Assembly (NCBI GenBank): GCA_947453475.1
Contig: CANGGK010000010.1
Location: 1 to 34,150 of the forward strand
Origin: Microbacteriaceae bacterium
Lineage (GTDB): Bacteria; Actinomycetota; Actinomycetes; Actinomycetales; Microbacteriaceae
Direction of reading: 5' to 3'
Length of the DNA: 34,150 bases
This document shows positions 25,514 through 32,340 of the stretch, in pieces (position 1 is the first letter of the stretch; every line of letters starts with the position of its first letter). The translations under genes were made by a program, and so were the position numbers. The notes beneath the pieces were generated by a model. That model was not told the DNA's origin and searched no databases. It saw only the letters and a program-made list of their open reading frames with translations.

Positions 25514-27613
25514 CTAATCCGAGTAGTCGGGTATGATCTGAGGCAAACTATCGAAGAGCGCTTTCGATTTCTTAGCCAGGTATTGGCCATATACTTCCGG
25601 CAAATGCGTCGTGAAATAGCCCCTAGGGTCAAGCTGGTCCGCTGCCTTCAGTAATAATTCGTGAACGTGTTCTTCTGCGGCGCCGTATTTAGAGGCGCTG
25701 GAATCTAAGGTTTTGAAAATGGAAATCTTTGGTAAGTCATCCGGCTGAGAGCGGCCCTCAAAGTGGCGCTTAATCAACGGCGCAAAATATGCCCTCAAAA
25801 GCGTCAATTCAAGATGGTTTTTGTCCCACGGTGCTAGCTCAATTAGGCGAGAAAGGCGTCCGGCCTCCCCAAGGTGCGACAAGCCCCACACCCAACTCCC
25901 GTATTGTCCCAGTCTCGCTATCAATTTATCTTTGGTCAATCCAAAGTAGTGCTCAGCCAGCACAAAGGCTTTGTCCTCCAAAGAAATGCAGTGGCAGCCA
26001 GGCAGAGCGCCGTTGCACGTGTCGCACTTGGTCAAGCCGTCCTCTCTCAGGCTCTCGCAAATTAGTACTGCATCTACGGCACCCAATAGGTCTTCAACAC
26101 TTTCCTGAAGAAGGGCCTCGGGTTCAGATTCAAACATAAGAATGCTGTCAAGTAGCAGTTCATTGCGTTTTCTAAACTCCCTATAAAGAGACAGAGTGAA
26201 TCCGTTATGCGAAGTCTCAATGGTGAATTTCAGAAGCGCATCTAGCTGTGACAAGGAGTCTTCTTTTGCTTTTTCAGATTTTGAAATTGTTGCTTCAAAA
26301 GAGGCAATCGATTTTAGAAGTTTTTCGACTTCAACTCTCCGTTTTGTGAGCTCGGTGCGCAATGGCCTGGCCTCAGAATCTAGCTTCTGATGAGCGACAA
26401 TTATCTGTTTTGATTGGGCTTCCGCAATCGAAATTCCCCGAGATATGTCCGTCGGTGAGGGAGAAAATTTGGCCGGGAAAAGGTTTGAAATCAATCGGCG
26501 CAACGCACCCACGTTGTTGCCGGCAGCGATTTTCGTGAAGCCTGTCAAAGTGTAAGTGAAATCCGGAATCTGAAGTTCGCTGTTTTTTAGCTTGGACAGT
26601 GTTTTGCGCACTTCGGCTATTTCTATGTCTAGCTGAACTAGAGACCGTTCCACGAAAATGGAAGGTTTGCATTCGCAATCGTTAAGAACATCGTTGCAAT
26701 AATGCCAATGGTCCTTTTCGAGAGACAGACGGTTCAATAGTCGAAGGAGAATCTCATTTCTGACTTTCTGAACCAACAAGCTAAAGAATGCAGTGCCGTG
26801 CTCTTCCATCGCTTGGAGAATTCCCATGCGCTGCGACTCCGAGTACTCACTCAGTTCCTCTGACTGGGTTACGGCCGACAGAAGGTAATCGCTGATCTTC
26901 AAATCTTTGAGGATTAAAATATCCGATAAAGCAGCCCGCAGCGCGGCCACGATTTGCCCATTGCTGCTGTGGAGCGCAAACAAAGTTCTAGTGTCAATGC
27001 TTATCTCGAGTTCCGCATCAAGCACAGTGAGCTTCTCTTCGAGCCCTAAAACGTTTTGGCTCTCAATCTCTAGAGCCTTTGCGACCGCATTCGCGGAATG
27101 CTTGTTTGCGCTAATTGCTTGTTCCGAATCTTGGAGACCCAGGGCAAGCTTTCTAGCATGTCGAGTCACCGCTACTCGAGCTGTAGGCGAGAGGGGCGAT
27201 TCGAACTTCCCGAGGCTAGCAACCATGGGCTCTGCTAAGAAAAGCTCCCTTGCTGAAGGCACGTTTTGCTTTCGGCCTCGGTCAAGATTCCCACTCGACC
27301 CTTCGGCTGGGTTTTTCTTTCCCTCCTGAGCTGTTGCTCTCGGTGGGCCGAGCGGCTTTAAACCCTTTTCAATGAGGATTAGGTTTGCCTGGTTGTACGC
27401 CTTGGGGAAAAGCTTGAGCCAACCTGCTGGGTCTGCGGTAAACCAAGCCTCATGCTGTCTTTGGGCTTGTGCTGTGGTGGTGAAAAGTTGTTTGTTGTAA
27501 GAAAGGCCATGTGCAATACAGGCGTCTACGAATCGGATGAAATCTCTTTGATAGTCAAATGGGGGCTCCAGGTTGGCTAGTGCCGCCCGCATTTCTTCAA
27601 TTATTTTTTTCAC
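25514..27613 (-). CDS. Long coiled-coil protein with C-terminal Cys cluster
   Basis: 699 residues, GTG start with GGGGGT about 4 nt upstream. The N-terminal ~75 residues form a helical domain (FVDACIAHGLSYNKQLF..., HEAWFTADPAGWLKLFP). A charged Pro/Gly-rich linker (~90-115) and ~400 residues of heptad-rich helix follow (LEEKLTVLDAELEISI, KRRVEVEKLLKSIASFEATI). A CDTCNGALPGCHC cluster lies near residue 530, then a helical C-terminal domain. No Walker A/B motifs are present, so it is not an SMC ATPase despite the coiled-coil look. No family recognised. It could be a structural or sensing component. Its upstream 426-bp gap separates it from the divergent type IV nuclease gene. Confidence 0.72.
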   Translation of the reverse strand: MKKIIEEMRAALANLEPPFDYQRDFIRFVDACIAHGLSYNKQLFTTTAQAQRQHEAWFTADPAGWLKLFPKAYNQANLILIEKGLKPLGPPRATAQEGKKNPAEGSSGNLDRGRKQNVPSARELFLAEPMVASLGKFESPLSPTARVAVTRHARKLALGLQDSEQAISANKHSANAVAKALEIESQNVLGLEEKLTVLDAELEISIDTRTLFALHSSNGQIVAALRAALSDILILKDLKISDYLLSAVTQSEELSEYSESQRMGILQAMEEHGTAFFSLLVQKVRNEILLRLLNRLSLEKDHWHYCNDVLNDCECKPSIFVERSLVQLDIEIAEVRKTLSKLKNSELQIPDFTYTLTGFTKIAAGNNVGALRRLISNLFPAKFSPSPTDISRGISIAEAQSKQIIVAHQKLDSEARPLRTELTKRRVEVEKLLKSIASFEATISKSEKAKEDSLSQLDALLKFTIETSHNGFTLSLYREFRKRNELLLDSILMFESEPEALLQESVEDLLGAVDAVLICESLREDGLTKCDTCNGALPGCHCISLEDKAFVLAEHYFGLTKDKLIARLGQYGSWVWGLSHLGEAGRLSRLIELAPWDKNHLELTLLRAYFAPLIKRHFEGRSQPDDLPKISIFKTLDSSASKYGAAEEHVHELLLKAADQLDPRGYFTTHLPEVYGQYLAKKSKALFDSLPQIIPDYSD

Positions 27614-28039
27614 TTGACCCCCAAGGCTATTTCGTAAAGACTAGCAAACCGGCATCGTTGCAGCGGCTGCACGACGAACGTATTCAGGTCCCACGTCGCA
27701 CCGCGCACAAGAGTAGGCTGCCCCCTCGGGGGAGGGGGCAAAGTTGAGCCGACCCAAACACTGCGAACCTTCGATGTGAGTGACACGTTAAGTCGGGAGA
27801 CAAACATTTGGCTCGAGGTATTACTTTGCCGAGTGCTAAGCGAATTCTCTGGTCGAAGTAGTGACCATGACGAATTTCTTTGGATTACTCCCGCCGATTT
27901 AGATTCGCTGACGTAGGCAACTCCAGACATCCCTGCGGTTCAATTACTGCGCTGGCTCGGTGATTTGGGTGCGCTCTCCAGCTAGAGAGAGCGTGGCTAG
28001 GCTTAGTTATAGGGATGCAAACACAAAGTGGGAGATCAA
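27614..28039. promoter_or_regulatory. 426-bp divergent intergenic region with hairpins
   Basis: No convincing gene is present. It lies between the divergent coiled-coil and type IV nuclease genes and should carry both promoters. Two clear inverted repeats stand out: TGCCCCCTC-GGGG-GAGGGGGCA (27719-27740, a 9-bp perfect stem) and CGCTCTC-N8-GAGAGCG (27972-27993), the second about 47 bp before the nuclease start. The tracked 106-aa reverse ORF here has no ribosome site and is low-complexity. Confidence 0.45.
27719..27740. repeat. G/C-run hairpin (9-bp stem, 4-nt loop)
   Basis: TGCCCCCTC and its exact complement GAGGGGGCA flank GGGG. There is no T-tract on either side, so an operator, an RNA leader structure for the minus-strand gene, or a cruciform are all possible. 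Confidence 0.5.
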
Positions 28040-28963
28040 GTGACGCGTTATTACAGAGTAAGTCTCGGCAAAGGCGGAGTTTACGCACCAGATGCGGTAG
28101 CCCAGGGGTGGGTCGGCACCGGTTGGATGGCTGATCTTGACCTGACGGGAAAGTTCCCTGCCGTTTGGAAGGAGTTTAATCGCGATTACATCCCCGTGAT
28201 AATGGCGAGTGGTGAATCTACCAACAAAATTGGCGCTGGCCTTGCGTGTGGAATGACTTGGACCGTGGCGGAGGGGCTCAGCGAGGGTGATGTGGTTTTA
28301 AGCTCCAACGGCAAGGGCTATTTTCACGTTGGAAAAATTACGGGGGCGTATTTCTATGCTCCTGGAGAAAAGTTACCTCACAGGCGTCCGATCGTTTGGT
28401 TTCCAGAGCTGATCGATAAGAAGGCCATGTCTGAAGAGTTGACCAGAAGCATTGGTGGTCTTGGCACCGTCCAATCCCTTGATGGCTTTGCTGCAGAAAT
28501 AGAGCGCATCCTGTTAGGAAATGTCCCAGAGATCGTTGTAAATGAACAAGATGTCGAGAACCCTGTGTCATTTGTTCTCGAAAAGCACCTGGAGGACTTC
28601 CTAGTGAGTAACTGGGAAAGAACAGAGCTGGGAAAAAACTTTGACATCTATGAAGAAGATGGCGAGAAGGTCGGGCGGCAATTTCTTTCAGATACCGGCC
28701 CCCTGGATATCCTTGCTGTCAGCAAAGATCGAAAGTCCTTGCTGGTGGTCGAACTAAAACGCGGCCGAGTCAGCGATGTTGTGGTTGGCCAGATCCAGCG
28801 TTACATGGGGTACGTAAAGGAAGAATTGTGCGAGCCGGGGCAGGAGGTCCGAGGAATCATTATCGGTCTTGACGATGACAAGAAAATCCAGCGCGCCCTC
28901 GTTGTCGCGCCACAGATCGACTTCTATCGCTATGAGGTCAGTTTCAAGCTGACCAAGGGATAG
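28040..28963 (+). CDS. Probable type IV restriction endonuclease (PUA/EVE-like + NucS-like nuclease)
   Basis: 307 residues from GTG 28040 (MTRYYRV), chosen over the tracked GTG 28028 because GGGAG lies 5 nt before it. The first ~120 residues have an EVE/PUA-like pattern (YYRVSLGKGGVYAPDA, GLSEGDVVLSSNGKGYFHVGKITGAYFYAPG, HRRPIVWF), the fold that reads modified bases in modification-dependent restriction enzymes. The C-terminal ~140 residues carry a PD-(D/E)XK nuclease of the NucS/DUF91 kind: FVLEKHLEDFL, DTGPLDILAV (D223), LLVVELKRG (E238-x-K240) and GQIQRYMGYV. The combination predicts cleavage of phage DNA with modified bases. The front-domain call is weaker than the nuclease call. It stands alone, behind a 7-bp hairpin. 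Confidence 0.75.
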   Translation: MTRYYRVSLGKGGVYAPDAVAQGWVGTGWMADLDLTGKFPAVWKEFNRDYIPVIMASGESTNKIGAGLACGMTWTVAEGLSEGDVVLSSNGKGYFHVGKITGAYFYAPGEKLPHRRPIVWFPELIDKKAMSEELTRSIGGLGTVQSLDGFAAEIERILLGNVPEIVVNEQDVENPVSFVLEKHLEDFLVSNWERTELGKNFDIYEEDGEKVGRQFLSDTGPLDILAVSKDRKSLLVVELKRGRVSDVVVGQIQRYMGYVKEELCEPGQEVRGIIIGLDDDKKIQRALVVAPQIDFYRYEVSFKLTKG

Positions 28964-29254
28964 GCGAATTTCACTCAAATAAACAAGTAGCTGTTCGAAT
29001 CTTTACTGAATGGCATTGTGCAGTCAGCGGTAACCGTTTTTACTCGACTCTTTGATGACACTTGGTCCCTAACTCTTGAGTAGCTGCTGCAAGACCACAC
29101 CATTTAGGTGCTAGATTGCGGCAACTTCGATTGTTCCGAGAAGATGTTCGGCGAAGTTTTCGAGGTCGAACGAGCTGATTTCGGCGTTTCGAATGTCCTA
29201 GGTTGCAATTAGTTTTCTCTTGATCAGATTTTCAATGAGAGAAGTGGGTTTGTC
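28964..29254. other. 291-bp intergenic region, no supported gene
   Basis: This gap follows the type IV nuclease gene and precedes the small membrane protein. I found no strong terminator hairpin and no RNA gene. A short open stretch (about 29108-29210, GTG start, ~33 codons) has no ribosome site and may be chance or a gene remnant. The promoter for the downstream pair is probably in its last 100 bp, but no clear -35/-10 pair was seen. Confidence 0.4.
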
Positions 29255-29584
29255 ATGAGTGAAGTTGATCAGAAACTTTGGGCGTCGATTTTGAGATCGA
29301 AGCAGGTGCTTGCTTCCGCAGGTGAATTCTGGAACTTGATGCGATGGGTCATTCTGGGCACCCAGTTGGTATTTGCCGTCTGGGCTGCAGCTACTGGTCT
29401 GGGCTGGGGAGATGCACTGAAGTTCATCGTCTACGCAAACATCGTGATGGTCCTTAACCATTTGATCAAATTTGCGTTATCCAAGTACGAACTGTCGATC
29501 GCCAAGACTGAGGCAGAGTTGGCCTATCGGCTTGACTATGCTGACTTCGCAAGCAAACTTATAAAGGGAGGCAGTTTTGACTAA
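29255..29584 (+). CDS. Small membrane protein, two predicted TM helices
   Basis: 109 residues with two hydrophobic stretches at about 31-50 (WVILGTQLVFAVWAAATGLG) and 55-74 (LKFIVYANIVMVLNHLIKFA), separated by a short WGD turn. The N-terminal helix and C-terminal tail (KTEAELAYRLDYADFASKL) are charged and probably cytoplasmic, which suggests a hairpin in the membrane. No family is recognised. The ribosome site is weak. The 3' end overlaps the next gene by 8 nt, so the two are translationally coupled. A two-TM protein paired with a soluble partner is a layout seen in membrane-effector defence pairs, but nothing here proves that role. Confidence 0.7.
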   Translation: MSEVDQKLWASILRSKQVLASAGEFWNLMRWVILGTQLVFAVWAAATGLGWGDALKFIVYANIVMVLNHLIKFALSKYELSIAKTEAELAYRLDYADFASKLIKGGSFD

Positions 29585-30521
29585 TGCTCCGACATTTATT
29601 GCTAGAAAATATTCTGTCGGCAAAGAACCGGTAGAGCTTTCGGGCTCTGGAGAGGATCTTGAAGCCGGCGCTCTCGCGACTTTCAACCCAGTTGCTGCGG
29701 ATGACTGGATTGAGCTCAATTTGAAAGCCGGTATTGATCGCTTCAAAGCGGCCCAATGGTTTGCGTTTGACGCATCCGAGGAAATTATCTTGGAAGAAGA
29801 GCCTGAGGGGTGGTGGTCGAGAGATTTCGAGCCGGACCGAGACGATCTTGAGCGCCAGATGGGGGCAGTACCCCGGTTTGTTTTCCTGACTCAAGATTCA
29901 ACGACTTGGCAAGTTGTTCAACTTGTAGTTGGCGAGAAGCCAGTCAAGTTCTTGAGGTCTTTGACGGATGCATATGTGGCAACCGATCGATATGATTCCG
30001 AGCGTGTCTTGGCTCAGTTTTCTTATCACTCCGATGGCCCTGGTCCAATTTCTTGGTCTGGCAGCTTCGCCATACTGGATGTTGGGTCGTATTTGCTTTA
30101 CACAACCGATGGCGACAGCGTCGATGACGATAGTGCGTATGCGAAGCCGAGTTCGCTCGCTTCGGAGCTTTCGAGTTGGCTTGCCGATTGCAGTGCAAAG
30201 TACCTTTATGTGCTTAATTCGTCTCAAATCGACTGGCTAGATCTTGAAAAAAAGGCCGAATATGTTCGATTACTCTCCGACCTGGATGAATTTTCTCAGG
30301 TGAGCATGAATCTTACCGATGATGAGAAGTCACAGCTCGAAGGTCATTTAGCGCAGAATGATCGACAAGTTGGTGAATTGCTGGCCTGGTTCGGCGACCC
30401 AGCCGGGGCTTACGCAGATAAGTTGATCGCCGGCGTGAGAGAAGCAATCAATGACAATTCAGGAAGTCTTCTGTCTGACAGCCAAGACATAATCGATTAC
30501 TTCAATCGGCAGGAAGTCTAA
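29577..30521 (+). CDS. Soluble protein of unknown function, partner of the membrane protein
   Basis: 314 residues starting at TTG 29577, supported by GGGAGG 6 nt upstream inside the end of the membrane-protein gene. The protein is acidic with many Asp/Trp residues (ADDWIELNLKAGIDRFKAAQWFAF, EPEGWWSRDFEPDRDDLERQ), a middle alpha/beta region, and a helical tail with DFNR-like ending DIIDYFNRQEV. No membrane segment and no recognisable catalytic motif. The 8-nt overlap with the upstream gene implies that they act together. It is followed by an inverted repeat and then the terminator of the purL-fragment side. I cannot name a family. Confidence 0.7.
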   Translation: MTNAPTFIARKYSVGKEPVELSGSGEDLEAGALATFNPVAADDWIELNLKAGIDRFKAAQWFAFDASEEIILEEEPEGWWSRDFEPDRDDLERQMGAVPRFVFLTQDSTTWQVVQLVVGEKPVKFLRSLTDAYVATDRYDSERVLAQFSYHSDGPGPISWSGSFAILDVGSYLLYTTDGDSVDDDSAYAKPSSLASELSSWLADCSAKYLYVLNSSQIDWLDLEKKAEYVRLLSDLDEFSQVSMNLTDDEKSQLEGHLAQNDRQVGELLAWFGDPAGAYADKLIAGVREAINDNSGSLLSDSQDIIDYFNRQEV

Positions 30522-30595
30522 TAAACAACCGCGTCCTGAAAATATTTTCCTAATTTGGCTCATTTCGCCCAAACTTTTATTTTCGTGTGCAATAG

Positions 30596-30643
30596 TTTCA
30601 ATATCGCTAACAAGACCCGCTGAAAAGCCCTTGTTAGTTGAAA
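30596..30643. repeat. Interrupted inverted repeat TTTCAA..CTAACAAG / CTTGTTAG..TTGAAA
   Basis: CTAACAAG (30607-30614) pairs perfectly with CTTGTTAG (30630-30637), and outer TTTCAA/TTGAAA arms also match with a 5-nt bulge on the left. It lies just outside the purL duplication and about 80 bp after the 314-aa gene. It may be that gene's terminator (no T-tract) or an operator or junction element. Confidence 0.5.
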
Positions 30644-30647
30644 TAAA

Positions 30648-30685
30648 TGAAAACCCGCCAAGCCCCAAAGCTTGGCGGGTTTTCA
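30648..30685. terminator. Terminator hairpin, left copy of the purL terminator
   Basis: TGAAAACCCGCCAAGC and its exact complement form a 16-bp stem with a 6-nt CCCAAA loop. The A/T arms provide a T-run on both strands, so it can act bidirectionally. It lies in the same position after the purL fragment as the right-hand hairpin does after purL. Confidence 0.88.
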
Positions 30686-30978
30686 ACAACCAAAAAAGAA
30701 CTACTTAGCCAAACAACTCAGCCAAAGTGCCCTTGTGCGCAGCACCTAGGTCGCCTAGGTTCCAGTTCGCGATGTCCTGAATCTCTAGGTGGCCTGAGTT
30801 GTCGGTGACGCCGATGCGGAGTACTGGAATTCCGCAGGCTTCGCAGAGGCCGAAGAACTTCACCTCATCCTCGCGACCAATAGAAACAATCACGCGGCCG
30901 GTTGACTCTGAGAACAGAGCGGCGGTGCGGTCAACGCCATCGCGCTTACAGGTCTCGCCAAGCGAGATGCGGGCACCT
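30648..30978 (-). repeat. Left direct repeat: purL 3' end plus terminator
   Basis: About 331 bp, roughly 93% identical by eye to 33684-34014 in the same orientation, with one small indel after the hairpin. Homology stops abruptly at GGGCACC (30978). Beyond that the sequence is unrelated. Together with the right copy it brackets the restriction-modification genes. Confidence 0.85.
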
Positions 30979-31001
30979 ATTTCGATTCGAGAGACACTCA
31001 T
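30705..31001 (-). pseudogene. purL 3'-terminal fragment (truncated duplicate)
   Basis: About 90 codons match the C-terminus of the purL gene at the right edge of the window, with about nine amino-acid changes, and both end in AELFG-stop. It lacks the SAHDLSEAG motif and everything before it, so it cannot make formylglycinamidine ribonucleotide synthetase. An in-frame ATG at 31001, with GGGGATC before it, supplies about eight unrelated codons, so a 98-residue peptide could be made. I treat it as a relic of the duplication. The MTase ORF of the track (30799 start) runs antisense through this fragment by chance. Confidence 0.85.
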
Positions 31002-31003
31002 GA

Positions 31004-31053
31004 GATCCCCAAAATGTCAGTGGATTGACTTAGGATCTTCGAAGGAGAGTGAA
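31004..31053 (+). promoter_or_regulatory. MTase leader with two GATC sites
   Basis: The short gap before the methyltransferase start holds GATC at 31004-31007 and 31034-31037, a TAGGAT (31031-31036) that could be a -10 element, an 8-bp palindrome CTTCGAAG (31037-31044), and the AAGGAGAG ribosome site. If the system targets GATC, methylation here could tune its own promoter. Confidence 0.3.
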
Positions 31054-32310
31054 ATGACCTACACGACGAAGAAATATGAAGAACCTGCAAGCCCAGTAGG
31101 TACTGTTGCAGAGTTATTCGCGGGTGTAGGAGGTTTCAGAATCGGGCTGGCGCCTGCTGGCTTCAAGACGGTCTTTTCAAACCAATGGGAACCTTCAACC
31201 AAAACCCAACACGCATCTGATGTGTATGTTGCAAACTTTGGAAGCGAAGGTCACTGCAACGAAGATATTGCAACCGTAGACGCTATTCCTGAAGTTGATT
31301 TGCTTGTAGGAGGTTTTCCTTGCCAGGACTACTCGGTTGCTAAATCTTTGAATTCATCCAAGGGGCTCGAAGGCAAAAAGGGAGTCCTGTGGTGGGAAAT
31401 TCTCAGGTTAGTAAAGCAAGCGAAGCCAAAATCTATCTTTCTTGAAAATGTGGACCGCCTATTGAAATCTCCGTCTGCACAGCGAGGGCGCGATTTCGCA
31501 ATCATGTTAAAGACCCTCGGATCTCAGGGATATTTGATTGAGTGGCGGGTGGTTAGTGCGTCGGATTACGGATTCCCTCAAAGGCGCATTCGGGTATTCA
31601 TTGTCGCCACTCGAAACTCAACCGTGCCATCGAGTGCAAGGGAATTTGTAACCAAGTCGGGGGTGCTTGCTCGCGCTCTCCCGGTTTCGGCACACACCGC
31701 CGAGGAATCCGTCTTTCTGCTGGATGACGAACCGGATGTTATTTCTCAATCATTCAATCTAGGGTCGGCCAAGTCGCCATTCCTCAACGCTGGCGTTTAT
31801 TTTGACGGGGAAGTTCATACATTTAAGACCCAGTCAGCATACGCAGGTCAAAAAAGCACACTTGGCGACGTTATTCTGCCGAATGCCGAGGTCGAAGACG
31901 GGTATTTCGTCGACCCAGACAGATTGGCGGAATGGGAGTACCTGAAAGGCGCTAAGACAATCGAACGCACGCACAAAGGGAGTGGAGCGTCATACAACTA
32001 TGCCGAGGGAAAAATGGCTTTCCCTGACTTGCTTACCAACCCCAGTCGAACCATCCTGACGGGGGAAGGTGGCACTTCACCATCTCGGTTCAAGCACATC
32101 ATAAAAACGGACGAAGGGTTTAGACGCTTGACTCCAACAGAGCTAGAACGACTAAACGGCTTTCCGGACGGATGGACTGCCTTGGGCGCCGACGGGAAAC
32201 AAATCTCTGATGTCCGACGCGCGTTCTTCATGGGGAATGCTCTTGTCGTGGGGCTCATTGAGCGCGTGGGAAAAGTCCTCGCAGAGGATATTCAAGCCAG
32301 ACGAGGTTAA
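31054..32310 (+). CDS. C5-cytosine DNA methyltransferase (type II, probable GATC)
   Basis: 418 residues from ATG 31054 (MTYTTKKYEEP), with AAGGAGAG upstream. The tracked start at 30799 only extends through the antisense of the purL fragment. All C5-MTase motifs are in order: I ELFAGVGGFRIGL (~20-32), IV GGFPCQDYSV (catalytic Cys 90), VI FLENVDRLL, VIII DYGFPQRRIRVF, and IX-X TPTELERLNGFPDGW ... MGNALVVGLIERVG. The variable region between VIII and IX holds the target-recognition domain. It protects host DNA from the endonuclease 30 nt downstream. Because that enzyme is Sau3AI-like, the likely product is GAT-m5C. M.Sau3AI has a similar length (about 410 residues). Confidence 0.95.
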   Translation: MTYTTKKYEEPASPVGTVAELFAGVGGFRIGLAPAGFKTVFSNQWEPSTKTQHASDVYVANFGSEGHCNEDIATVDAIPEVDLLVGGFPCQDYSVAKSLNSSKGLEGKKGVLWWEILRLVKQAKPKSIFLENVDRLLKSPSAQRGRDFAIMLKTLGSQGYLIEWRVVSASDYGFPQRRIRVFIVATRNSTVPSSAREFVTKSGVLARALPVSAHTAEESVFLLDDEPDVISQSFNLGSAKSPFLNAGVYFDGEVHTFKTQSAYAGQKSTLGDVILPNAEVEDGYFVDPDRLAEWEYLKGAKTIERTHKGSGASYNYAEGKMAFPDLLTNPSRTILTGEGGTSPSRFKHIIKTDEGFRRLTPTELERLNGFPDGWTALGADGKQISDVRRAFFMGNALVVGLIERVGKVLAEDIQARRG

Positions 32311-32340
32311 TTCCCTTATCTAGGGGACTTTAGGGGGAGC

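Noticed and set aside
25421-25654. 77-aa plus-strand ORF after the zinc-ribbon gene
   Set aside because: TTG start without a ribosome site, overlaps the end of the coiled-coil gene by ~140 bp, no recognisable protein features.
25514-27613. SMC/Rad50-type ATPase
   Set aside because: Long coiled coil, but no Walker A, Walker B or ABC signature motifs.
29108-29210. Short ORF of about 33 codons before the small membrane protein
   Set aside because: No ribosome site, no recognisable family, too short to separate from chance.
30799-31053. N-terminal extension of the methyltransferase ORF (503-aa version)
   Set aside because: It reads antisense through the purL fragment. The true start, ATG 31054, has a strong AAGGAGAG site and the normal motif I position.
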